The notes under the pieces: generated by a model | The model's input: only the letters and a program-made list of their open reading frames with translations | Told to the model about the DNA's origin: nothing | Database searches by the model: none | Made by a program: the position numbers and the translations under genes | Shown here: piece by piece, positions 32,582-40,696 of the stretch | How positions within the stretch are numbered: position 1 is the stretch's first letter | Layout: each line of letters begins with the position of its first letter | NCBI GenBank assembly: GCA_028284635.1 | Contig: JANQRJ010000034.1 | Location: 1-42,928, forward strand | Length of the DNA: 42,928 bases | Reading direction: 5' to 3' | Origin: Pelagicoccus sp. | Lineage (GTDB): Bacteria; Verrucomicrobiota; Verrucomicrobiia; Opitutales; Opitutaceae

Positions 32582-34102
32582 ATGTCTACCCCGACCACTG
32601 TTCCGACGGACGTCATTGTATACACCGCGACAGCTAGTGGAGTCGTCGCCAGCGTAGCGGCGGCTCGGATGGGGGAGTCGGTTCTTCTGCTCGAACCGGG
32701 TCGACACCTTGGAGGAATGCTCTCGGGCGGGTTGGGTCATTCGGACGTGCTGGGCCAGGAAAGCTTGATCGGAGGGATTTGCCTGGAGGTCTATCAACGC
32801 ATCGCCAAGCGCTATGGGCGCGAAGACGCCCAACAAGCTTTCGATTTCGAGCCTCATGTGGCTGAGCAAGTCTTAGCGGAGATGCTTGAGGAAGCAGGCG
32901 TGGAGGTCCTCTTCGGTCAGCGTCTGACGACGGTCGAGAAGAATGGAAAAAGTATTCAAAATATAACTACTGAAAACAGAAAGCGATTCTCAGCCAAAAT
33001 ATATATAGACGCGGGCTACGAGGGAGATCTGATGGCGGCCGCCGGCGTGAGCTATGTTGTTGGAAGGGAGGGGCGCGAGGTCTACGGCGAATCGCTCGCC
33101 GGACGTGTCGAGCTCTTGCCCGGCGTCCATCAGTTCGTATGTCCGGTTTCTCCCTGGAAGGATGGAGAGTTGCTTCCTTGGGTGGTTCCGCAGGCCGATC
33201 TGGTTCCGACCGGCTCGGGAGACGGCAAGTTTCAGTCCTACTGCTTTCGCCTTTGCCTGACTGATAGGCCGGCCAATCGGCTGCCGATCGAAAAGCCTAA
33301 GGAGTACGATGCGGAGCGCTACGAGCTGCTGCGTCGCTACTTCGCGGCATCGGAGGGTCAGGCGAGAGGCGTGCTGGGCGTAGCTCGCTTACCCAATGGA
33401 AAGTCGGACATGAATAGCAATGGCCCTATCTCGCTCAATCTGCTCGGCGCTCAGCTAGCGTATCCGGAGGCTTCCTACCAAGAGCGAGAGGAGATCTGGA
33501 ATCAGCACCTGCAATGGGCTCACGGTTTGCTTTGGTTCCTGCAGAACGACGATGCAGTTCCCTCCGCCTATCGCGAAGAGATGGGCCAGTGGGGTTTGTG
33601 CCGAGACGAGTTTACAGACACGGGTGGCTGGCCGCATCAGCTATACATTCGCGAAGGCCGTCGCATGATTGGCGAAACCGTCGTCACCCAGCATGATTTG
33701 ACCGTCGATCGGCATAAGCCAGACAGCATCGGCATGGGCGGCTATAATATCGATATTCGAGAAGTGCAGTGGGTGGCGGTTCGCAACTTCCATTTTCCCC
33801 ATGCGGCAGACGAGGCCTTTATGGAAGGCTATGTCAGCCAACCGGTGAAGCCTTGGCAGATCCCGTACCGCAGCCTGATTCCCAAAGGGGAGGAATGCGA
33901 CAACCTGCTGGTCCCCGTTTGCGCTTCCATGAGTACGGTCGCGTTCGCCTCCTTTCGCATGGAGCCTGGCTATATGATTGCCGGCCATGCGGCTGGGACG
34001 GCGGCCGCTTTGGCGGCCCAGGCGAATTGCCAAGCGCAGGCCTTGCCCATCGCCGAACTGCAGGAACTCCTGTCTCAGCAAAAGCAAATCTGTTGTTCTT
34101 AG
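32582..34102 (+). CDS. FAD-dependent oxidoreductase, PF12831 type
   Basis: 506 residues from ATG 32582; a TTG at 32540 in frame would overlap a region with no better start signal. The N-terminal FAD-binding fold reads VIVYTATASGVVASVAAARM then GESVLLLEPGRHLGG. The first glycine of the usual YGGTxAG motif is Thr here. IDAGYEGDLMAAAGVSYVVGR is the second family mark, and LLVPVCASMSTVAFASFRME closes the FAD site near the C-terminus. The family is common beside verrucomicrobial and planctomycete glycosidases; reactions are mostly unknown. It follows the LamG-DUF1961 gene by 44 bp and is probably co-transcribed with it. Confidence 0.88.
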   Translation: MSTPTTVPTDVIVYTATASGVVASVAAARMGESVLLLEPGRHLGGMLSGGLGHSDVLGQESLIGGICLEVYQRIAKRYGREDAQQAFDFEPHVAEQVLAEMLEEAGVEVLFGQRLTTVEKNGKSIQNITTENRKRFSAKIYIDAGYEGDLMAAAGVSYVVGREGREVYGESLAGRVELLPGVHQFVCPVSPWKDGELLPWVVPQADLVPTGSGDGKFQSYCFRLCLTDRPANRLPIEKPKEYDAERYELLRRYFAASEGQARGVLGVARLPNGKSDMNSNGPISLNLLGAQLAYPEASYQEREEIWNQHLQWAHGLLWFLQNDDAVPSAYREEMGQWGLCRDEFTDTGGWPHQLYIREGRRMIGETVVTQHDLTVDRHKPDSIGMGGYNIDIREVQWVAVRNFHFPHAADEAFMEGYVSQPVKPWQIPYRSLIPKGEECDNLLVPVCASMSTVAFASFRMEPGYMIAGHAAGTAAALAAQANCQAQALPIAELQELLSQQKQICCS

Positions 34103-34136
34103 AAAGTGTCCAACCTGTGAAACATACTGCCTGAAG

Positions 34137-34219
34137 AGGTAGGGCCCGATCGCCGAGCGGGCCGCAGAGCCTAGAGAAAGCCAAACCAACGCGGCCCGCT
34201 CGGCGATCGGGCCCTACCT
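34137..34219. repeat. GGGCCCGATCGCCGAGC inverted repeat, copy 1
   Basis: Perfect 29-bp arms at 34137-34165 and 34191-34219 (AGGTAGGGCCCGATCGCCGA...). It lies 41 bp upstream of sulfatase 3. Further members are at 39205-39284 and 40697-40791. Confidence 0.95.
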
Positions 34220-34259
34220 TGAGAATGGGTCGGAGCGCGTAGAAGACATCATAACCTTT

Positions 34260-35774
34260 ATGAAAATGAAACGATTCGGATTTCTCGTCGTTGCGCTGTT
34301 GCTGGCTGTCGCTTCGGCCAGTGCCATGAGGCCTGAACCTCGAGAAAAGACGCCGCCGCCCAATATCATTCTGGTGACGGCGGACGACATGGGCTTGCAG
34401 CTCAATAGCTATGGCGACGATACCGTGCCGACGCCGCATTTGAATCGCTTGGCGGCGGAGGGCTTGCAGTGCGGCAACGGCTATGTGACGCAGGCCTCCT
34501 GCAGTCCCTCGCGCAGCAGTATGCTCACGGGCTTGTACCCGCATGAGAATGGCCAGCTCGGGCTTTCCCATCGCGGCTACGCCATGCATCAGGGCATTCC
34601 CAACCTGCCGGGCCTGCTGAAGGGGGCGGGCTACTACACGGGCAAGATCGGCAAGGTGCACGTCGATCCTATCGAGGAGTTGTCCTTCGACTTCTACGAC
34701 AAGACGACCGTACCGCGGAACGTGAAGGCCATGGCGGAGGCGACGGAAGAGATCGTCAGGGAAGCAGGGGACAGGCCCTTTTTCATAAACTACAGCTTGA
34801 TCGATCCGCACCACCCCTTTTTCGAGCGTTTCGCGGGACTTCCTGAAACTCCGATACAGTCGAGCGAGGTTTCCATATTTCCCGAGTATGGAGAAATCGA
34901 TACTCCAGAACTTAGGGAAGAGATAGCGGGCTACTATAACGGTATCCAACGCGTGGATGCGGGAATCGGCTTTCTGCGGGAAATGCTGGAGCGAAGAGGC
35001 AAGGCGGAGAATACTTTGATCGTTTTTCTGGGAGACCATGGCCCGCCGTTCTACCTCGGCAAGCTGTCCTGTTACGAGTTCGGCATCAAAGTTCCTTTCA
35101 TCCTGCATTGGCCGGATGGCATTGAAGGAGGGCGAGACACTGACGCGTTTATATCAGCGATAGACATCATGCCCACCGCTCTCGAGCTGGCGGGCGTTTC
35201 CGCTCCGGAGTATTTGCCAGGCGTGTCGCTCGTTCCTTTTTTTCGCGGGGAGCCAACGGAGTGGCGGCAGACGGTTTTCGCCGAGTTCAATAGCCACGGG
35301 CCTTTTGAACCGGGACTCAACCCGCAGCGCTGTATTCGGAAATCTAGATACAAGCTTATCCACAACTTGAGACCTGGCGTTCCGAAGCGCGTCACAGCTT
35401 TGATGGACGACATTCTGCAGGATCCGAAATGGGCCAACACGCCAACTCGACTCAAGTGGGAGATGCTGCAATCCCCTCCCGAGTTCGAATTGTACGATCT
35501 GGCCAGCGATCCGCACGAGCTGCGCAACCTGTCAGGAAATTCCGAATACGCGGAAGTGGAGAAAAGTTTGGCGACCGAGCTGCTTGCCTGGCGTCGGGAG
35601 ACGGGCGATCCGTTTCTGGATAGAGAGGTCCTCGCAGCCTACGTCGAAGCTCACGAGCGATTTTTCGCCGAACGCGAGCGGATCGAGCGGGTTGCGGCGG
35701 AAAAAGGGGAGAAGGCCCCATTTGCCCGCATCGATTGGTCGCCCTTCCAGCAAGATTGGCAGATGAAGCCTTAG
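34260..35774 (+). CDS. S1-family sulfatase 3, heparan N-sulfatase-like
   Basis: 504 residues with a signal peptide of about 22 (LLLAVASASA). Active-site CSPSRSSMLTGL has Cys81; Asp42-Asp43 lie in TADDMGLQ; FLGDHGPPF replaces the usual SDNG with GDHG. The block YPHENGQLGLSHRGYAMHQG and GKIGKVHVDP (instead of GKWHLG) resemble N-sulfoglucosamine sulfohydrolases (S1_8-like). It may act on a sulfated amino- or uronic sugar. The C-terminal ~50 residues form a charged helical tail. Subfamily is a moderate call, sulfatase a strong one. Confidence 0.93.
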   Translation: MKMKRFGFLVVALLLAVASASAMRPEPREKTPPPNIILVTADDMGLQLNSYGDDTVPTPHLNRLAAEGLQCGNGYVTQASCSPSRSSMLTGLYPHENGQLGLSHRGYAMHQGIPNLPGLLKGAGYYTGKIGKVHVDPIEELSFDFYDKTTVPRNVKAMAEATEEIVREAGDRPFFINYSLIDPHHPFFERFAGLPETPIQSSEVSIFPEYGEIDTPELREEIAGYYNGIQRVDAGIGFLREMLERRGKAENTLIVFLGDHGPPFYLGKLSCYEFGIKVPFILHWPDGIEGGRDTDAFISAIDIMPTALELAGVSAPEYLPGVSLVPFFRGEPTEWRQTVFAEFNSHGPFEPGLNPQRCIRKSRYKLIHNLRPGVPKRVTALMDDILQDPKWANTPTRLKWEMLQSPPEFELYDLASDPHELRNLSGNSEYAEVEKSLATELLAWRRETGDPFLDREVLAAYVEAHERFFAERERIERVAAEKGEKAPFARIDWSPFQQDWQMKP

Positions 35775-35820
35775 CTCTACTTGGTTGGATTTCCAGTGTC
35801 GCGCCATCCTTGGACTGCTT

Positions 35821-35922
35821 TTCAAAGCAATGATTTTGCCGCTAATGATTTTGCTTTCTCCACTCCTCCTGTGACGGAATGAGTTTCTTGCAAAATCATT
35901 TTGGGCAAAATCATTATTCTGC
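35821..35922. repeat. Inverted repeat family B, uninterrupted copy
   Basis: Left arm AAAGCAATGATTTTGCCGCT... and right arm ...AAAATCATTATTCTGC are complementary, with a 40-nt spacer. Its reverse complement matches 4172-4440 minus the 167-bp element. A fragment of the same family (AAAATGATTTTGCC) is at 42771-42784. Confidence 0.8.
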
Positions 35923-35982
35923 ATTACAATAGACTCGAGCCCTAGATTGACGCGTCTAAAGTGTTTTTCCGATCCTACCCGT

Positions 35983-37122
35983 TCATAGGGAGCTGGGCAG
36001 ATTTATATTGATCGTCTTTCCTTCGCGGAGCTTGGCTTTGTATTCGGTCTGCAGCTCTTCCGTGCGGTCGCCCCAGTAGTCGGCTTGCAGGGCTTCGGTG
36101 GCCTCTTCGTAGGAGAGGATGGTCTTTTCTCCGGTGGTTTCGTCCTCTTTGAAATAGCGCAGCTCTTTCATCTTCTCGTAGTACTCCTTTAGGCGGGCTT
36201 GGGTTTCCTCGTTCATTTCGCCTAGTTCTCTGGAGGCTTCCTGCATGGATTTGCGTTCCAGTTGAATAACGTACATGTAGTTGTTGGTGCCTCTGTCCAG
36301 ATCTGCCAGGACGGCTGGGTCGCTGAAGAAGCCGCGGCGTTTGGCTTCTTCCATGAGGAGGGGGTACTCGTATGACGGCTTCAAAAAGCGAATGAAGGTG
36401 TCCATCTCTCGAACGCTGCCTCGCTCCTCGAAAGGAACGGAGAGGTAGGCTTGCAGGTAGCTTTCGATGGTGATGGGCTCGTAGTCTTTATAGGTGGAAA
36501 GGATCAGGGAGAGCTGTTCTGGATCGACCTCGAAATAGTGTCCGCCTTCGGTGGTCGTTTCGCTTTCCTCTTCATTGAGCTGCTTCTCCAGGGCTTCCTT
36601 GTCGAGGCGATCCGCGAGTTCGAGGAGGATGTCATAGCTCTCCTGGTTGACGACGATCTTGGCCTTTTCGAAGAGCTCCGCGAGCAGAGCGAGTTCGACG
36701 GCTTTTATGCCATCCCAGTCCTTCGGATCTAGGTGGGCGGTTTCCTGGGCTACGAGTTTCTCGACTGCGAGCATGCCAAGCGTTCCTTCTCGGCGTCCTT
36801 GGATCTCTGGATGCTCGAATAAGCCTTCTCGGTGGGCGTCCCAGGACATGAGGTGATGGTCGATGAGGGTCTCGATGGTCTTCTTGCGGACGTCTTCCGG
36901 GATGTTGTCGTAGGCTTGGTCGGGGTATTCTTGAGCGAAGAAGGCTTTGACTTCCCCAAGGGGGATTTCGATTCCGGCTTCCGGAATCGAGATGACGACT
37001 GGGTTGTCCTTCGAAATCGGGGCTGTGTCGTAGAGCGTTCGTGTCACTGCGAGCTGACCGAAGCTGGCAGTGGAAAGGAGCGCGCTAGTGGCAAGCGATA
37101 GGGATGCGAGGTATCTTCTCAT
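35983..37122 (-). CDS. Exported SurA-like chaperone 2, no PPIase domain
   Basis: 379 residues from the ATG at 37122; a TTG at 37146 adds eight unlikely residues. The signal peptide is about MRRYLASLSLATSALLSTAS. Helical SurA-N-like segments repeat: LIDHHLMSWDAHREGLFEHP at about 85 and YEYPLLMEEAKRRGFFSDPA at about 250. LFEKAKIVVNQESYDILLEL and VDPEQLSLIL are shared with 4777-5901, so the two are paralogues. There is no parvulin domain. It lies downstream of and convergent with sulfatase 3. Confidence 0.7.
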   Translation of the reverse strand: MRRYLASLSLATSALLSTASFGQLAVTRTLYDTAPISKDNPVVISIPEAGIEIPLGEVKAFFAQEYPDQAYDNIPEDVRKKTIETLIDHHLMSWDAHREGLFEHPEIQGRREGTLGMLAVEKLVAQETAHLDPKDWDGIKAVELALLAELFEKAKIVVNQESYDILLELADRLDKEALEKQLNEEESETTTEGGHYFEVDPEQLSLILSTYKDYEPITIESYLQAYLSVPFEERGSVREMDTFIRFLKPSYEYPLLMEEAKRRGFFSDPAVLADLDRGTNNYMYVIQLERKSMQEASRELGEMNEETQARLKEYYEKMKELRYFKEDETTGEKTILSYEEATEALQADYWGDRTEELQTEYKAKLREGKTININLPSSL

Positions 37123-37426
37123 GGTTCTATATAGGTCGCCGCACAACGAAGAGGTTGCAAGGGGGATGGGGTTAATTTGGCTTCAGGCTTGCGATGCGTG
37201 CTGAAGCGTTGGGGTAGTTGAATGGTGGAGGAGCTTGCTTCGAGCGTATTCGCTGAGCAAGGCGTACTTCTAGGATTTCAACGAGTTTACTGAAATCGGG
37301 AATTGGCTGTGGCTGAGATTTGCCTCGCGCAATGCGGCTCGCTTCCCGCTGCTTTTCCAGGTCATCCTCTTGCGATCTTGCTTGGAGTGGGAATCGTGAC
37401 GACTATCTTCGCTGAGTTGCGTTACC

Positions 37427-39151
37427 TTGAGCAGAGATATTGACGAGAAGAGTTTTCCGGCGAGCGCCGATTCGCCTCGTGTTGAACCGCTGGTGGCAGG
37501 CTTGCTCTGCGCGGCTCTTTTTGCGGCGATTCTCCTAGTCTATTGGCCGGGTCTGCGGGGGGCTTGGATCTACGATGATCGTATCTCCGTCCTTTCGAAT
37601 CAGAGTATCCAGTCGCCTATTACGCTGGACAAGCTTTTGGATTTCGAAGGACAGACGCCGCTTTCGGGACGTCCCTTGTCATCTCTGACCTTCGCTCTCA
37701 ACTACGCCTTTGCGGGAGACGCGGTGTTGAGCTATCGCTTGGTCAATATCGCCTTGCATGCCCTGAACGCTTGGCTGGCTTTGGCGATCCTGCTTCTGGC
37801 GTTCAAAGGCCGCCGAAGCTTTTGGACGGCTACTATGGGGGTAGTGTTCTGGGCGATCCACCCTTTGAATACGGAGGCGGTGACTTACGTCACTCAACGT
37901 ACGGAGCTTTTGGCCAGCTTCTTCCTGCTTGCTGCGGTCTACGCATCTTGTCGTTCGCTCGATGGAGTGTTGGGTGAACGCCCCCATTGCGGACCGCCGG
38001 GCCGTCGGTCCCTACCTTGGAAATCCCTGGCGGTTGTTTCGTGCTGTTTGGGAATGCTCTGCAAGGAGATCCTTTTCGTGGCGCCGCTCTTGATTGCCCT
38101 CTTCGAGAGGGCCTACGCGTTTTCGGACTTCAGGAAGCAGTTCAAGTTGCGGGCCGGGTTCTATGCCAGCCTGCTCATTTCCTGGCTTCCGTTTTTCTAT
38201 CTTCAGGCAGGTGGCCCCCGGCGTTTTGCGGTGGGCTGGCATCTGGGAATGTCGGCATGGGAATACTTGAGTATCCAGTTTTTCATGATCCCGCATTACT
38301 TCCGTTTGCTTGTTTGGCCGGCGGACTTGCAGATCCAATATGCCCGACCGGAAATCGTCGGATATGCGGACTACGTTTACCCAGTCCTTTTCTGGACTGC
38401 GTTGGTGGCGATTGGCGTCGCTTGCTGGAAAAAGGGGTGGAAGTGGCTTTTTCCGCTGATCTGGTGCTTTGCGATTCTCGCGCCTTCCTCAAGTATCGTT
38501 CCGATCACTACGGAGGTCGCGGCGGAGAGAAGAATGTATCTGCCGTCGCTTGGGCTCATCGCTGGCGTGGCGTTTCTGCTTGGAAGCAGAGGAGTGACGT
38601 CGCGTCGTCCGGTTCTCGCGGCTCTCTTCGCTCTCGCCTTGCTTTTGGGTTGGCAGACGCGTTCGAGAAACGCTGACTACCGGGATGAATCCATTTTATG
38701 GAGACAGGTCATCGAACGCCAGCCATGGAATTGGGAGGCCCAGGGGATCTTGGGGGATGTTTTCTACATGCGGGGCGACTTTGTGGCCGCCGCCGACAGC
38801 TATCGCGCGACGATCGCCGTCGAAGAGGGCGCCCTTTTCGCCTGCAACAATCTGGCCTGGTTGCTCGCCACGGCGCCGGACCCGCAGCTTCGCAGTGCTG
38901 AGGAGTCCTTGGCTTACGCTCGCAAGGCTCAAGCGATCGCGGATGCGAAACGCGAAGCCCTTCCTCTGGAAGCCCGGCAGAATGTGTATTCCACCTTGGC
39001 GGCTGCTTTGTCGGCGAACGACCGCTTCGAGGAAGCTCAGGAAGCTCTGGCGGTGAGCCTTTCGATTGCTCGCGAGCGGGGGCGTGCCGATCAGGTTGCC
39101 GCTTTCGAGGAGGGGCTGAAGTCTTTGGAAGCTGGGCTGGTTTATCCATAG
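37427..39151 (+). CDS. TMTC-like membrane glycosyltransferase with TPR tail
   Basis: 574 residues with about 10 membrane helices (from LVAGLLCAALFAAILLVYWP to about 410) and a C-terminal periplasmic TPR-like region (about 420-570, GDVFYMRGDFVAAADSYRAT and LAAALSANDRFEEAQEAL). The first loop has AWIYDDR, the acidic pair used by GT-C glycosyltransferases, and HPLNTEAVTYVTQR matches TMTC / DUF1736 proteins. It probably transfers a lipid-linked sugar to proteins. Start TTG 37427 is the furthest upstream plausible one. A 31-bp stretch at 37989-38019 resembles an intergenic repeat. Not obviously part of the polysaccharide pathway. Confidence 0.8.
   Translation: MSRDIDEKSFPASADSPRVEPLVAGLLCAALFAAILLVYWPGLRGAWIYDDRISVLSNQSIQSPITLDKLLDFEGQTPLSGRPLSSLTFALNYAFAGDAVLSYRLVNIALHALNAWLALAILLLAFKGRRSFWTATMGVVFWAIHPLNTEAVTYVTQRTELLASFFLLAAVYASCRSLDGVLGERPHCGPPGRRSLPWKSLAVVSCCLGMLCKEILFVAPLLIALFERAYAFSDFRKQFKLRAGFYASLLISWLPFFYLQAGGPRRFAVGWHLGMSAWEYLSIQFFMIPHYFRLLVWPADLQIQYARPEIVGYADYVYPVLFWTALVAIGVACWKKGWKWLFPLIWCFAILAPSSSIVPITTEVAAERRMYLPSLGLIAGVAFLLGSRGVTSRRPVLAALFALALLLGWQTRSRNADYRDESILWRQVIERQPWNWEAQGILGDVFYMRGDFVAAADSYRATIAVEEGALFACNNLAWLLATAPDPQLRSAEESLAYARKAQAIADAKREALPLEARQNVYSTLAAALSANDRFEEAQEALAVSLSIARERGRADQVAAFEEGLKSLEAGLVYP
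37989..38019 (+). repeat. Half of a GGGCCC-type repeat inside a coding region
   Basis: 25 of 31 positions match the right arm of the inverted repeat at 34191-34221. 24 of 28 match the GGTCCC variant at 40767-40793. It encodes the poorly constrained segment CGPPGRRSLPW between two membrane helices, in frame with the gene. Confidence 0.5.
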
Positions 39152-39204
39152 GCGAGCTTCCAGCTGCCTCTCGTAAATTAGGCGTGCAACGTTGCATGCC
39201 TAAT

Positions 39205-39284
39205 GAGGTAGGGCCCGATCGCCGAGCGGGCCGTCTTGCAGGATCACGTTCTCTGCGGCCCGCTCGGCGATCGGGCCCTACCTC
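39205..39284. repeat. GGGCCCGATCGCCGAGC inverted repeat, copy 2
   Basis: Perfect 29-bp arms at 39205-39233 and 39256-39284, sharing 28 bp of arm sequence with 34137-34219. It lies between the TMTC-like gene and the VOC gene. The remaining gap to 39459 shows nothing coding I can support. Confidence 0.95.
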
Positions 39285-39459
39285 GAAAACCGGTCTTTGC
39301 TCCGCGTTTCCGGAAGATTGGAATCAGTCGACACAAGAATTTTTCCAAACTGTGGCTGGCCTTGCGGTCTTTGGGCTGAATATGATTGGGCTTCTTTCCA
39401 GTCCTATGCTGCGGCTGGTCTTTCGTGCCAACTGAAACCCTGATTCCTGGAGATCCACT

Positions 39460-39888
39460 ATGAGCGACGTTACCATCCAACCTTACCTGAACTTCGGTGG
39501 CCGCACCGAGGAAGCCATCGAATTCTATAAGTCCGCCCTGGGGGCCGAAGTGCTGATGCTGATGCGCTTCAAAGACAGTCCCGAACCGATGCCGAGTTTG
39601 CCGGAAGGCTATGACGAGAAGATCATGCACGCATCGTTTCGCATCGGAGACTCCGAGATAATGGTCTCGGATGGCTGCGGGGACCAGGAGACGTTGGGCG
39701 GTTTCTCTCTCTCCGTCGGCGTGAAGACGGAAGAAGAGGCGGATAAGTACTTCGCCGCGCTGTCGGAAGGCGGCGAAGTGAAGATGCCGCTCGAGAAGAC
39801 TTTCTGGTCGCCGAAGTTCGGCATGGTGGCCGACAAGTTCGGCGTTGACTGGATGGTCAGCGTGGAGTCGGACTGGAAGCCTGAGTAG
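39460..39888 (+). CDS. PhnB-like VOC (glyoxalase-fold) protein
   Basis: 142 residues with the PhnB / 3-dmu-9_3-mt pattern: QPYLNFGGRTEEAIEFYKSA at the start, KIMHASFRIGDSEIMVSDG in the middle, and FWSPKFGMVADKFGVDWMVS at the end. A GGAG sequence lies about 10 nt before the ATG, one of the few clear ribosome sites here. VOC-fold proteins of this type have diverse and often unknown roles. The stop codon TAG lies within the left arm of an inverted repeat. Looks unrelated to the glycan genes. Confidence 0.93.
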   Translation: MSDVTIQPYLNFGGRTEEAIEFYKSALGAEVLMLMRFKDSPEPMPSLPEGYDEKIMHASFRIGDSEIMVSDGCGDQETLGGFSLSVGVKTEEEADKYFAALSEGGEVKMPLEKTFWSPKFGMVADKFGVDWMVSVESDWKPE

Positions 39889-40018
39889 CGCGGCGCTTTA
39901 GCCCGCGTCCGCGTTGTTTCTTATCCTCATCCTCTTCTTTATCCTGGGATGAGGATGAAGATGAGGAGAGGGATGATGAGGGCGAATTGAGGTCGCGGAC
40001 TAGGGCTCCGCGCTACTC
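39883..40018. repeat. GAGTAGCGCGG inverted repeat overlapping a stop codon
   Basis: The left arm starts GAGTAGCGCGGCGCTT at 39883 and pairs imperfectly with CGCGGACTAGGGCTCCGCGC and TACTC ending at 40015. The interior is a CCTCATCCTCTTC / GAGGATGAAGATGAG hairpin. The left arm contains the TAG stop of the VOC gene. Confidence 0.85.
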
Positions 40019-40046
40019 TTTGCCACATTGCATCTGTGACACGACA

Positions 40047-40285
40047 CTAGCCCTGCCAATGACTCCAGTAGGTCTTGCCGTGGCGGTGGGTTAGGTCTCC
40101 GCTTCGGTCTCTGCTATCGAAGAGCTTGGCTCGCATTTCGGCGAGTTTCTCGCAGTGGGTTGGGCAGGCGGCTAGGTTAGCGGTCTCGCGGGGGTCGGCG
40201 TCGAGATCGAAAAGCTGGGTTGCTCGGTAGTTGGGAAGCGAATACTCTATGAGTTTCCAGTTGTCCGAGACGACTACCGGAAAGA
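40047..40285 (-). pseudogene. Sulfatase 3' fragment
   Basis: The minus strand reads VVVSDNWKLIEYSLPNYRAT then QLFDLDADPRETANLA and ends in HGKTYWSHWQG. This is the C-terminal region of an S1 sulfatase (WKLIEY ... LFDLxxDPxExxNLA), about 80 codons. Everything upstream, including the active site, is missing: homology stops near 40285, where a plus-strand fragment begins. The open frame continues to 40367 but that part has no sulfatase character. Not expected to be functional. Confidence 0.75.
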
Positions 40286-40397
40286 TCCGTATGGCGAACG
40301 AAACGAGGTGAACAATCTCGATTACGCGCCAGTGGTAGAGCGATTCAGGAAAATCGCGCGTGAACAACTAACGCATGAAGCGTCGAGGCGCGACTGA
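40281..40397 (+). pseudogene. Second sulfatase-like 3' fragment, opposite strand
   Basis: The plus strand reads KDPYGERNEVNNLDYAPVVE then RFRKIAREQLTHEASRRD and stops at 40395-40397. The DPxxExNNL...YAxVVERFR pattern is typical of the end of sulfatases. It joins the minus-strand fragment back to back near 40281-40285. Only about 38 codons remain. Recognition rests on this short segment. Confidence 0.5.
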
Positions 40398-40542
40398 GGG
40401 AGTGTTCAGATGAAAACCGCTCCACGGCGCTTATGGAAAGGCAGCCGCGTTCGAGAGCGCATGGGAGGAGCACGCTCCCACAGCAGAAATCTTCTACTTG
40501 TTCAACAGCCTCCAAGGTGAGGTTTTTCGTGAACCGAACGCG

Positions 40543-40620
40543 CTAGCCGTTCCAGTCACCGAGCTTCTTGCCGGTCCAGCGTTTGCGCAGGAGGTGGGTG
40601 GCCTGTTTGGCTGTCGTTGT
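40543..40620 (-). pseudogene. uidA 3' fragment
   Basis: The minus strand reads TTTAKQATHLLRKRWTGKKL then GDWNG and a TAG stop. The intact gene at 40887 ends [20 protein letters not shown] then G. The fragment is about 25 codons, over 80% identical in DNA, and ends at an AT-rich palindromic stretch. It is a decayed partial duplicate of a beta-glucuronidase gene. Confidence 0.85.
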
Positions 40621-40627
40621 CGGATAG

Positions 40628-40649
40628 TTATCGGATAATTATCCGATAA
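40628..40649. repeat. Perfect 22-bp AT-rich palindrome
   Basis: TTATCGGATAA continues directly into its own reverse complement. Further CGGATA/CCGATAATTA units flank it. It marks the truncated end of the uidA fragment. It could be a protein-binding site or a rearrangement scar. Confidence 0.8.
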
Positions 40650-40696
40650 TTATTTATTGGTTTTGGGTCTCATACCCCGAAGCTTGCTGCGACTTT

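Noticed and set aside
33834-35108. 424-codon open frame on the minus strand
   Set aside because: It crosses two real plus-strand genes and a hairpin repeat and has no domain features.
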